DNA of 64,000 nt. Source: Periplaneta americana (taxonomy: Eukaryota; Arthropoda; Insecta; Blattodea; Blattidae). The position numbers were made by a program, and so were the translations under genes. Each line of letters opens with the position of its first letter. Within the stretch, counting starts at the first letter, position 1. The DNA lies in NCBI RefSeq assembly GCF_040183065.1, contig NC_091119.1:191201043-191265042 (forward strand), in the 5' to 3' direction. Below, one piece after another: positions 53,990 through 64,000 of this stretch. The notes below the pieces were generated by a model that was given only the letters and a program-made list of their open reading frames with translations, did not search any database and was not told the origin of the DNA.

Positions 53990-54575
53990 AGTGGTAAAAT
54001 GTCTATAGCTCATTTAAGAACATTTTTCTCCAACGTTCTGTCTGAAAATATTGCAGCTAATCAAAAATGTACACTGTTGTGTGAGCCATTGAATGTGCAC
54101 AAGGACACAACCTTAATAAATGAATTATTCCAAGGCTAAGACATGGAATGTATGATCATTCCACCTAAAAAAATAAAAACTAAATATTTCCAGCCTCCGG
54201 ATATCTATTTCCTTAGACAATACAAAATGTATGCTCGGAGGATAACAGATTGCATAAGGACTCTTGCTAAGAATCCAGAACTTAACTTGGGAAATCGAGT
54301 ATTTATAATTAAAATGCATTCTGTTATACATAATCAGTTGTCTGCTGCAGTATACCGCCCTATGCTTCAGTATTCCTGACAGTCAGCTGGTTACGTGAAT
54401 CCTGAACAAGTCTCGGACTTCAAAAATGTAATTCAGGTAGCATTTGATTTTTCAGCACTGGAGTGTGCTTCAGAAGATTGTTCAGGTGTTGCTTCTGCGT
54501 GTTGTGCTTATTGCTGTGCTCCATGCTGTTTCATGCATTTTATAGAGAATCCTCATGTACATTATTAAAGAGGTG
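53990..54575 (+). pseudogene. DDE transposase relic, C-terminal part with Cys/His-rich tail
   Basis: Plus-strand reading in two frames: NVHKDTTLINELF (54090-54130), MECMIIPPKKIKTKYFQPPD (54143-54202), IYFLRQYKMYARRITDCIRT, VFIIKMHSVIHNQLSAAVYR, then after a stop at 54377 ALECASEDCSGVASACCAYC and CCFMHFIENPHVHY, ending in TAA near 54567. The sequence IPP...QP-D-YF-R is the pattern around the last catalytic Asp in a group of insect DDE transposases related to Tc1/mariner; the Cys-rich tail could bind zinc. Exact superfamily is uncertain, and no inverted ends were found. Confidence 0.5.
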
Positions 54576-54599
54576 TATTGACCAATACCAACCAAACGG

Positions 54600-55329
54600 A
54601 GAGTTACACAAATGAATGCTTTTACGGTCTTCATCACCATTGTGAGGTAAGCCTATGTACAAATTTTTAACCAAAAATTTCTGTTCGAGCCGAAACTCTT
54701 CCCTTGTGAGAGTAGATGTATCTACTCACATAGAATCATGCTTCGTCTATGGAAAAAGTATTGCCCTTTTTGCTATTAAAGAAATTTCTAAACAATCTGC
54801 AATATATTTCGCACTTCCCAGTTTTTGGCGTCTTAATACCTGTCAGCTTTAATCGATAATATTGTAACATACATTTTCCCTGATTTAAATAAGCCTACTG
54901 ACCCAAATAATACCGTAATTTCCTGTGGGAGCATGGCATTGATTTCCATGGAGACTTCAGCATTCTCTATGGCTATCCTCAATGCAATTTGGTGCAGCTT
55001 ATGCTTCGCAATTCGCAGCTTATCTGTTACAGATACAATTTCACGAAATTGAAATAACAGTTAATATAGTGCCGGAATATTAACGTAATTTTAACGTGAT
55101 ATTTTGACAAAGTTCTGTTAAGATATGCAAGAAAATTTAATCTCTGTGAAACATAGGCCTATATCTTCTGATCACGCGGAAGATTAATTTTAAATTAACA
55201 GCAATGTATACTGCAGTGAGATTATTCGTTCGTGAGATCAGCTTTCTCCGCTATTTCCTAACGAGTTTGAATGTGTCGTCAGCAGGCCAGCCGGTAAGGT
55301 TAAGCTACGATCATTCTTGATTATTCATC
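54600..55329. other. No gene seen
   Basis: No supported feature. Confidence 0.45.
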
Positions 55330-57250
55330 AATATTCAGTCAGTTTTCAACTTGAATGAATAAGTTCAAAGTTCTATGACTTTAATGTTTCTGTCTGTGAT
55401 ATAAGTAATGTTTCTTTTCAGTCTGAAGAATTTTGTATTCAGTAGTGTGTAGGCCTGGAGTGTTTGTGACTAGGACATAGAAATTCTGAGTACGAAATAT
55501 TATTTACAACAATGAGTGCTTCTGTACGTTACGTTACTCTACACTGAGTAAATAAGTTCAAAATTACATGATTTTAATGTTTATATCGTTGTGAAAATGT
55601 TTCTTTTCAGTCTGAAGAATTTAGTATTCAGTAGTGTTTAGGTCTAGCGTGCAGAGTCCGAATAAGTTAATTTCTGTCAGATGCGTTTCCAATTCACTGT
55701 GGGCTAAAGCAAGGAGATGCACTATCACCTTTACTTTTTAACTTTGCTCTACAGTATGCCATTAGGAAAGTCCAGGATAACAGAGAGGGTTTGGAATTGA
55801 ACGGGTTACATCAGCTGCTTGTCTATGCGGATGATGTGAATATATTAGGAGAAAATCCACAAACGATTAGGAAAAACAGGGGAATTTTACTTGAAACAAG
55901 TAAAGAGATAGGTTTGGAAGTAAATCCCGAAAAGACAAAGTATATGATTATGTCTCGTGATCAGAATATTGTACCAAATGGAAATATAAAAATTGGAAAT
56001 TTATCTTTTGAAGAGGTGGAAAAATTCAAATACCTGGGAGCAACAGTAACAAATATAAATGATACTAGGAAGGAAATTAAACAGAGAATAAATATGGGAA
56101 ATGCCTGTTATTATTCGGTTGAGAAGCTTTTATCATCCAGTCTACTGTCAAAAAATCTGAAAGTTAGAATTTATAAAACAATTATATTACCGATTGTTCT
56201 TTATGGTTGTGAAACTTGGACTCTCACTTTGAGAGAGGAACATAGGTTAAGGGTGTTTGAGAATAAGATGCTTAGGAAAATATTTGGGGCTAAGAGGGAT
56301 GAAGTTACAGGAGAATGGAGAAAGTTAAACAACACAAAACTGCACCTGACATAATTACGAACATTAAATCCAGACGTTTGAGATGGGCAGGGCATGTAGC
56401 ACGTATGGGCGAATCCAGAAATGCATATAGAGTGTTAGTTGGGAGGCCGGAGGGAAAAAGACCTTTGGGGAGGCTGAGACGTAGATGGGAAGATAATATT
56501 AAAATGGATTTGGGGGAGGTGCGTTATGATGATAGAGATTGGAGTAATCTTGCTCAGAATAGGGACCAATGGCGGGCTTATGTGAGGGCGGCAATGAACC
56601 TCCCGGTTCCTTAAAAGCCAGTAAGTATAGGACTGGAGTGTTTCTGACTAGGACATTGAAATGCTGAGTACGAAATATTCTTTACAACAATGAGTGCATC
56701 TGTATGTTACTCTGCACTGAGCAAAATAACTTAAAAGTTACTTGATTTTAGACTTTCTGTCTTTGTGAGATAAGTAATGTTTCTTTTCAATCTGAAGATT
56801 TATTATTGAGTAGTATATAAGCCTAAAGTCTTTGTGACGAGAACATCGAAATATTCTTTATAACAACTAGTGTTTCTGTAGAATACATTTATTAAAACTT
56901 AGTTAGTTGCTAGAACAATAACGCTGTTTCGAGGTGAATTTTCTGGCGCTAATATTTCGAGTAGACTAATTTTGAACTTATTCGCTCAGTTGAGAACTGA
57001 TTGATTACTGATGAATAATCGAGAATCAATTAAAGATTTCAGTGTTTCTGTCTTTGTAAGATAAGTAATGTTTCTTTTCAGTCTAGAAGAATTTAATATT
57101 TATTAGTGTATAAACCTGACGAGTTTGTGAGTAGGACATAGAAATGCTGCGTACGAAATATTCTTTACAACAATGAGTGTTTCTGAACGTTACTCTATAC
57201 TGATTATGAGTAAATAAGTTCAAAGTTACATGATTTCATTGTTTCTATCG
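55330..57250. repeat. Degenerate tandem repeat of about 190 bp, split by LINE A
   Basis: Units share the order GTTTCTTTTCAGTCTGAAGA, GTATTCAGTAGTGT, GTTTGTGACTAGGACATAGA, GTACGAAATATTCTTTACAA, CAATGAGTGTTTCTG, GAGTAAATAAGTTCAAAGTT. The first phrase is at about 55408, 55598, 56778 and 57068. The 190-bp spacing is clear in the left pair. The LINE A copy at 55650-56632 sits in the middle. No coding potential. Confidence 0.8.
55650..56632 (+). mobile_element. LINE A copy 12, inside the 190-bp repeat
   Basis: Begins at GTGCAGAGTCCG and reads [20 protein letters not shown] (intact GLKQGD), [19 protein letters not shown] (YADD at 55823-55834), [57 protein letters not shown], then after a deletion near 56340 RRLRWAGHVARMGESRNAYR and RRRWEDNIKMDLGEV, ending CTTAAAAGCCAGTAAGTA (56632). 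Among the 12 copies this one has the best-preserved polymerase C-terminal half, but it is 5' truncated and frameshifted. Confidence 0.93.
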
Positions 57251-58115
57251 TAGCTGATGACACATTCAGACCTGATTAGACAGATAACTATTAACTGTCC
57301 AAGATCAAAGAATAGATAAATGACTAGTATTATAAATCAGTATTTCTGCTTTAAGTACGGAGTCTTTATGAACTTCCTGTGCTTAATTGAAGACTATCTT
57401 GAGACTCTCGTATGAATGCATTATATATTGGCGAAACTTGCAGTTTTGTACTTCGTCAAAGAAACGCTGACTAAGCAGAACTTGCAGCATTTCCAAGGCA
57501 TTAATTAAGTACTACATCACATCAATTACCAGAAGGATACATGTGTTGCTTATCGTTTCATCTTCAGCTCTCGTGCGCAACCCTTGATCTATACCTCCAA
57601 ATACACTTGGGTAAAACAACCTCTTCCAAACCTCTGACAATGTTTTATTATCAGGAACCTAACAGGGGAATAAAACAAACCTTATGAAATGTTGGGTGGG
57701 CTATTCTATCCCCGTCTTTCTTTTCCTTCCCTCTTCATTCCTATGTTGAAACCATACAATTGTCCTTATCTTCATCATGCAAGATTGTATCAGCTATATT
57801 AGCAAAAAGATTTACGGCTTTGTTATAAATTGGGTCACCCTCCCGCCTACATCTGCAATACGGGGAGGAGAATTTTCCAGGCATGCGTCCCACGTACTTT
57901 CGCTGAAACATACCCTGATATGTATTTTGACTCTGCTCTTTTCATTCTGATATCTGACTCGTAATGGACGACTTCTGAGGAAAAAAAGAGAGAGAAACGT
58001 CGCTATGGTGATACATCCCTTCTCATTGTGTGCTTTTGCGTTTCGCAGAAATTTAGTTCTTTTATTATATCGGGAATAATATTACAGTTTTTTTTCTACG
58101 ATAGTACTTAAAGTA
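57251..58115. other. No gene seen
   Basis: No supported feature in unique-looking sequence. Confidence 0.45.
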
Positions 58116-58117
58116 TA

Positions 58118-59101
58118 TACAGGGTGATTCATTATTACGTGTATATACTTTGTGTGACTATTGCAGAGGTGAAACTAAGACCAAAATGTTCTGTACAACT
58201 TTTTCTCAAAACCTTTAATTCCAGAGTTAACGCCATTTTGCGTGGAACTTGCGCTCCCAAACAAAGAAAGAGTAACACACCAAATGTAAACTAATTATCA
58301 CTTTCGTACAGTGCATTTGGACTTCAATACAAAAATAACCAAAGTTACTAAACTAAGCAGTCCACTTATGCAGTTTTGTGAACTAAAACCAAACACAGTA
58401 AAGAATGTAAAGCAATTTCTTCTAGACTACATATTTGCACAATTATTAGTGTAATACATGTTCAAAGTGCTGTCCCTCAACTTGAAGACATACCTGTGCT
58501 CGCCGCCTTAGTGATCTCTGAACGTTACACAGCCCGTTGAACTCATCACGAACAATTTCACACGCATGTTCAATTTGCTGTTGTAGTACTTCCACGTTAG
58601 GTACAGCAGAGGCATACACTAACGACTTCAGGCGGCCTCAAAGGTAGAAGTCCAGAGGGTTCATGTCCGGTGAGCTGGCTGGCCAAGGAGTTGGCCCTGC
58701 ACGGCCTATCCATTGACCTGGATATTCAGCATTGAGATACGCCCTTACGTTGCGGCAGTAATGCGCAGGAGCACCATTGTGCATAAACCATAAGTTCACT
58801 CGCGTTGGAAAAGGGATATCATGTAGCAAACCATGCAATTCGCATTCCAAGAATGCGCGGTAGATTTCCCCAGTCAACCGCAGAGGTAGAACTCGAGATC
58901 CGAGTAACTAATTCCCCACAATACCACACCAAATGTGTGAGAGGACAGTAATGCCTATGCAGTTACTACGACGTATGTGCCATCTACTGGAACTTTGGAA
59001 TTAAAGGTTTTGAGAAAAAGTTATATAGAACGTTTTAGTCTTAGTTTCACCTCTACAATACACACACAAAGTATTTACACGTAATAATGAATCACCCTGT
59101 A
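58118..59101 (-). mobile_element. Mariner-type element with long inverted repeats, internally deleted
   Basis: The ends, TACAGGGTGATTCATTATTA (58118-58137) and the complement of 59082-59101, are the same; the inverted similarity runs for about 115 bases (TTGTGTG, GAGGTGAAACTAAGAC, TTTTTCTCAAAACCTTTAAT). TA duplications are at 58116-58117 and 59102-59103. The interior codes for the end of a transposase on minus. At 984 bp it lacks the front of the gene. Confidence 0.9.
58445..58910 (-). pseudogene. Mariner-like transposase, catalytic C-terminal part
   Basis: Minus strand: VLPLRLTGEIYRAFLECELH, LWFMHNGAPAHYCRNVRAYL (the HDGAPAH motif; the second catalytic Asp of this family reads Asn here), NAEYPGQWIGRAGPTPWPAS, SPDMNPLDFYL (third catalytic motif, SPDLxPLDF). 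After a stop near 58638 it continues GRLKSLVYASAVPNVEVLQQ and REVQRSLRRRAQVCL-like sequence to 58445. The N-terminal domain and first Asp are missing. It may belong to the same broad type as the N-terminal piece at 15605-16133. Confidence 0.85.
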
Positions 59102-59103
59102 TA

Positions 59104-60060
59104 CCTTACTAATTACATTAACTACAACTTCTAGCCTATTGCTTGTCTATATAACGGATAATTGCAAAGCAGACGCGTTAAATATGTAGGCTTAAAGTAT
59201 TTTTCACATATCCGAGAGTACTTTAAAAATTTACTGGTTTTTCACCATAGTTAACTATCCTTTTTCCTTAAATTAACAGTAAAAAAAAAACTTATTTACA
59301 TCAATATAGGTCTGCACCGGATCCCTGGTTCCATTGCAACTTTTTTGTTTTTATAATGTAATACTAAAAATTGTTACCACCGCTCCTGTTTTACCCTGAC
59401 CCCACAGATTTTGCATATGTCAACGTATTTGCTTAATTTACTTATTTTTTATTTAGACTGTGATATTAAAAATTGTTTTAGTGCCGACAGATGCAGCTAA
59501 GCGCGCATTTAATCTCGACAAATAATTAACAGTCGTTATACAGGGACAAACAAATCGTAACAGCAGGTGCGATGGTTTCGTGCTATTACCGACCAAAACA
59601 AAATAATTTAAGATTTAATTACCCAACTCAGCAAGCATCCCGTTGTTAACATCCGATTTTGTATTTATCTGCAGTCGTCAACATCGACATTGAACAAAAT
59701 TGCCATTCATATGCTGAAATATATTTTCATTAAGGGAAGTTAGTTTTCCATTGAATTGAAAGAGCAGTGGGTGATTTGTATCCTATCTAATTACTGTGCC
59801 TAAATTGAGAGTGCATTTGCTGAACTAGACATGTTCACAGTGACCTACTATAGTGCTGAATCAGGTAGGCTTCTTGTGGAACATTCAGTCTCTTGAAGAC
59901 CGACCATCGCGCATCGATCTGTAAATGAGAGCTGAAGTCATATGAACGCTTTGATATTTCCAAAGTTTGTAGTACTGAGTGAATATAACAAAGATGAATA
60001 ATATAAGACGAATAATAAACTAAACATCAGCATGTTCACAGCTTCAGATCGCAGCATTTT
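59104..60060. other. No gene seen
   Basis: No supported feature; an A-run (59280-59290) and several T-runs. Confidence 0.45.
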
Positions 60061-60063
60061 GAG

Positions 60064-60735
60064 ACATTACAGATGATCAGTGATCTCAGGATTGATTCCG
60101 CTCAGAAACTACAGCGTGTTCATAACGCGTGCGTCCGCTTCATTTGTAATGTTCGATACTATGATCATATCTCACCTTCTTTCGAGAAGTTATCATGGCT
60201 TAGGTTACATGAGAGGAGAAATCTGCACTCACTTTCTCTCTTATATCGAATTATGCACACTTCATCCCCCCTATTATTTATTCGTTCGTTTTCATACTCT
60301 CTCTCGCTATCATAATATTAATACTCGATCACAACGCGATAACACGCTAGAAATTCCACTTCACACATCATCTCTGTATTCCTCATCTTTCACTGTTGCT
60401 ACCTCTCGTCACTGGAACTCTCTGCCGCCTGAAGTCAAGGGCTGCCGAACATTGAAATCTTTCAAATCCAAGTTAGAAAATTATCTTATGACGAGTTGCC
60501 AAACTAACTTACTGTACTATTATGACAAGTGTTGCATTGCATGTTTCCACGTATTCACATTTCTTTAAAATATTCTAGTGATATTTAACTATTTTAGCTT
60601 TCTGTTTTCATATTTTCCGATAATGGTATAACTATAATGTGATAAGTTGAGCTATATATAATCATAATTTTCTTTACTCTGTGTACTTAAAAATATTGTA
60701 TTAATTGTATGCTTTATACTGCAGTATTTTATTAC

Positions 60736-60789
<54 letters not shown>

Positions 60790-61087
60790 TCTTATTTTTA
60801 TCATTATTATTATCAATAATTGTCTTATTTTTTATACTTTGTATGTCTCATTTATTTTGACCTGCTCTTCACATTTTATTATGCTTTTTCCTTTCTTTCC
60901 GTATGTTATATATTATGTCTGATTTCTACTTACTTGTTGTTTACATTTTATTATTATTATCTTATTCAGTTTTGTGTGTAAAATTGTAGTGTACTTTGTA
61001 AATTTGTAGTGTTTTTGTAACCCAGTTTTACTCCTGGTTGAGTGTTAGAGAAGGCCGTACGGCCTTAACTCTGCCAGGTTAAATAAA
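60064..61087 (+). mobile_element. LINE I, relative of LINE K, with 3' hairpin and ATT tail
   Basis: Two overlapping frames (60073-60315 and 60080-60568) give SAQKLQRVHNACVRFICNVR, LSWLRLHERRNLHSLSLLYR, then YHNINTRSQRDNTLEIPLHT, SRHWNSLPPEVKGCRTLKSF, matching LINE K position by position (NACVRFI-NVR-YD, NLHSL, NTRS, WNSLP). One frameshift near 60290. Two ATT runs lie in the 3' region (60727-60785) and after the end (61088-61155). 5' truncated, no active site. Confidence 0.88.
61033..61078 (+). other. LINE I 3'-terminal nested hairpin
   Basis: Outer stem CCTGG (61033-61037) with CCAGG (61074-61078), extended by GAGT/ACTC; inner palindrome AAGGCC-GTAC-GGCCTT (61051-61066). The same architecture as LINE K, with different bases in the paired positions, then GTTAAATAAAT. 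Confidence 0.8.

Positions 61088-61155
<68 letters not shown>
61088..61155. repeat. ATT microsatellite (LINE I tail)
   Basis: About 22 ATT units directly after the LINE I end. Confidence 0.92.
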
Positions 61156-61605
61156 TAGTAAAGGTTATGATATTAAATAATATTAACAGAAGGAGGAACA
61201 CTCAGGAACGAGGCTTGGCAAAGTCTAGATTTGATTTAAATCAATGTTAAGTGATGAATGTCTACAAACAGATTTCAGGTTATGTTTACACGAATTATAA
61301 CTTACGCCTGTGCCTATAATATCAGTGTTGCCAATTGAGCGACTTTTAATTGTTTTTCGGCGACAATTTCTTTTAATTTTTGTATTGCTTAAATAGGGAT
61401 TTAGATACATTTTCGTCACTCTCTAGGGACAAAAATAAAACTTTCTCAATTGATAGCAAAGGATTTAGCGACTTTTGAACTACGGTTTGGCGACTTTCCG
61501 CACACTTCATTTGGCAACAGTGCTTATACCCATAGTGTTATTTCCTCTTCTGTAAAGCTTCATCTTAAATTAATCAGAGTAGCGTGCCACCTTATCACTT
61601 TATCG
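61156..61605. other. No gene seen
   Basis: GCGACTTTTAA-like phrases recur at 61339-61500 (61339, 61467, 61490). No coding region supported. Confidence 0.45.
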
Positions 61606-61609
61606 TTAC

Positions 61610-62038
61610 GGGGAAGTGGCGCATGCGTAGAGTTTTAAAACCTTCATTAGTACAGAAATCAACTCGTACTCGTCTTTATAAAATAATAGCTCGACCAGTC
61701 TTATGTTATGAGAGTGAAGCGTGGACTATAAGGACAAAAGATGAAAGCAGACTAACAGCTTGCGAGATTAGATTCATGCGCCGAACAGTGGGATCGGAAG
61801 AAAAATGAAGATATCCTTCAAGAACTTAATGTGTCATCAATACTGGACTATATCTCCAGATATCAGTTAAACTGGAAGGAACACGTCTCAAGAATGGTTT
61901 CATCCAGGATCCCTAAGGCAATAATGAAGTATCGTCCAAATGGGAAACGGTCACTTGGTCGACCTATGAAAAGATGGCAAGAAAATCGCTTTTTCAGGCC
62001 GTAACAGTTCTTTTGGGACTAGTACTTGACAGGATGAA

Positions 62039-62071
<33 letters not shown>
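61610..62071 (+). mobile_element. LINE C, 3' end with GAT tail
   Basis: Plus-strand pieces in several frames: STRTRLYKIIARPVLCYESE, AWTIRTKDESRLTACEIRFM, RRTVGSEEK, LDYISRYQLNWKEHVSRMV, PNGKRSLGRPMKRWQEN. The end GKRSLGRP-KRW corresponds to the GRPRRRW motif of LINE A, so it is a distinct RTE-like family. It finishes in a GAT repeat (62037-62071). Confidence 0.85.
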
Positions 62072-62074
<3 letters not shown>

Positions 62075-63045
62075 AAACTTATTTTCGGCCATAAAAATTC
62101 AGGCTCTGATATTAACCGACAAGCTATCAGATTTGATCATTTACAGCTTCCAATCTTATTTCTTCGACGTCCTATGTACAGTTTGCTTTTTTTGGTCATA
62201 TTGAAGACAGTGATCGTTTAAAAGTGATATCAATAATACCAATGCACTTCAATTTCAAGTAATATGCCTATATCTTCCCACTCTTTCACCGTTTTATTAA
62301 CTTTCCAAGTGAGCAAGTTTGAGCCGCTGAATCCGTTAGCAGGCTTCACTGCAGAGGCTGTATTATCCATCCAGAATCTCGACATCCCCTTGGAAACCTT
62401 TACTATTCTTTCAAGAGTTTTTGGAAGCGATGAAGTGTCAAAGGCACCATTTTCACTTTGGAAGATGGTCGGACCCAGGTGACGCCTTTGAAATTTAATT
62501 CGATCATGACGAACTGATGTGATTATATTACAGAAATGTCTCACCCCTCCGTCCTTATACCCTCCTTTCAATCCCTCCTTCCTGCCATCTATTGGAAAGT
62601 AAATGAGATAAACCTGTCACGGAATTGATGACTGATCTGGGACTTCCTTGTGAATGGAGATAGTAGAACTCCCGCTGTCATCCGACCTGCAAATTGGATT
62701 GTGTTGTTTGACTAATCTTCATATTATAAATAGGCGTTTCTTAAAAAAATCTGTGTCATGTTAAAGACACATACCTACTAACTAATCAAATTGCTATTTT
62801 ATCTATCCTTCTGTGAAATGAATTGTTCGAAACCACTTATAGCTTAACTTTTATATCGAATATTCACAAGTTTCCCATTATTTTAGGTTGATCAATCTGT
62901 TATGTGTAGAGCCTGGATGTTTAGGCATTTATAACACTTAAAATAGGCAAGCAAAAGAAGACAATAAAACGTAAAAAAAGGCACAATAATTTTTGAAAAA
63001 GGCATTACAAATTTTAAGAAGCCATAATATATTTTAACAATAAAT
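62072..63045. other. No recognised gene; one unassigned ORF
   Basis: A minus ORF of 113 codons (62230-62571) contains no motif I can place. The stretch near 62910-63010 (GGCATTTATAACAC, AAAAAAGGCAC, AAAAGGCATTAC) may be the non-coding end of the transposon whose gene begins at 63250. Confidence 0.35.
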
Positions 63046-63267
63046 TTAAATTATATCAACATAACTTGTAGGTAACGTATGTTGACTTATGAAATACTTT
63101 TTTTTTTCGTGATTAACTGTCTTTTCACAAACCTTACATAACAAAACTGTTCCATCTGTTGAAAACACGTGGACACCAAATTCACTAACGTATGCATGAA
63201 GTTTACTTTTCAATGGTTTACTGAATTTAGGCATTCTAGCTAACCGATCTTTTATACCTTCTGTCAC
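63046..63267 (-). pseudogene. BED-like zinc-finger N-terminus (CGGBP1/hAT-transposon type)
   Basis: The minus strand reads RMPKFSKPLKSKLHAYVSEF, GVHVFSTDGTVLLCKVCEKT, VNHEKKKYFISQH. This matches the N-terminal C-x2-C...H finger known from CGGBP1-like proteins and hAT transposases, which binds the element ends. The first plausible start is the Met of MPKFSK (about 63234). It ends at a stop after about 60 residues, with no dimerisation or catalytic part, so it is a fragment. Confidence 0.6.
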
Positions 63268-64000
63268 CCGACAATAACTGACTGTTCCTCACTCAAATTT
63301 CTTTCTCTTACAATAATAAACACGTATAGCACAAAACTGTAAAGGTAAGATTTGAAAATATGAAAGCTAACAATTGGAAATGCTACGTGACAACTTCCAT
63401 GAGTATGGGCTTAATATTTAAAATTATAGTCCCGTCGCTCTAATTTCCGGCAGTCAATCACGTTGCAGGTCGGCTACATTTAAACGTGTGCGTCTTGTGA
63501 TTCGCTGATGAAGACGTCATGCATTTCCTAAAGCTGGATAAATACATAATATAATCGCCCGCCATTTTGGCTCTTTCGTTGGCGTTCGCAGAAAGCACAT
63601 TGAGGACGTTGTTTGCCGCTCAATTATTTGCTGAATTACAGTGCGTTTGATTTATTATAATAAGAGGTACGACATGATAATGTTTAACAGTGTGGCAAAT
63701 AGATCCCTCGTCTGGTAGCTCGACAACGAAAGAAAAAAATGGCGAACGATACTACCTACATAGACTTTATAGAGCCTTGACTTCCTAAGACATAAGCAAA
63801 GAGGAAGAGTCACGCCAGGAATAACAGCGTCGCGACTATATAAAGCTGATTCTTGGTATCGTGAAGACATGATAATAAGATTATATTTGTAACTGTGGAT
63901 TGTCGATCATTATTCATATTACACCAATAGTATTAAAGCACGATTATTAGCAAATTAAGCACCGAAATGAAAAACTTTTATTTACTATTGTTAGTAAAGT
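63268..64000. other. No gene seen
   Basis: No supported feature to the end of the window. Confidence 0.45.

Noticed and set aside
62230-62571. 113-codon minus ORF as a host gene
   Set aside because: No recognisable motif; neighbours are transposon remains.

Overview
The window is eukaryotic, almost certainly insect, and consists nearly entirely of transposon debris and satellite DNA. Only one piece of host protein-coding sequence could be recognised: a 97-bp internal exon at 37722-37818 (+) with proper splice sites that encodes the start of a semaphorin (Sema) domain. The commonest repeat, here called LINE A (12 copies, RTE-like, ending in GTAA repeats), has a C-terminus that I remember as very common in predicted proteins of the American cockroach Periplaneta americana. 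A cockroach is therefore my best guess for the host, but no search was run. If the exon belongs to an active gene, much of this window would be its introns.

Layout. 0-5.7 kb: a dispersed repeat, a LINE A tail, a LINE K tail and a tRNA-derived SINE. 5.8-13.1 kb: a purine-rich block carrying about 12 copies of a 139-bp satellite, then a pyrimidine-rich block carrying about 42 copies of a 40-bp satellite. 13.3-18.6 kb: a second LINE K tail, a mariner-type transposase N-terminus and ten copies of a 93-bp repeat. 18.6-21.2 kb: a complete but dead piggyBac element with TTAA duplications, interrupted by a 168-bp MITE. 21.4-31.2 kb: a series of LINE fragments, among them a LINE with a 30-bp target duplication, and a PIF/Harbinger-like element. 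31.9-33.5 kb: pentanucleotide microsatellites around two tandem inverted-repeat elements. 33.7-40.2 kb: nested LINEs and SINEs, a tRNA-like palindrome and the semaphorin exon. 40.5-48.4 kb: mariner MITEs, a LINE with an RNase H domain split by a mariner, LINE A copies and a SINE. 51.2-64 kb: two mariner-type relics, four LINE fragments, a DDE transposase relic, a ~190-bp tandem repeat split by LINE A, and a BED-like zinc-finger fragment.

The elements do not form a pathway. What they give is an insertion history, because many boundaries are exact: TA, TTA or TTAA duplications for DNA transposons and 8-30 bp duplications for retroposons. Each non-LTR family ends in its own short tandem repeat (GTAA, CATA, AAAT, ATT, GAT, CAA, AATAC, AATTG). 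Two LINE families share a folded 3' hairpin that shows compensatory changes. All family names are letters local to this report.
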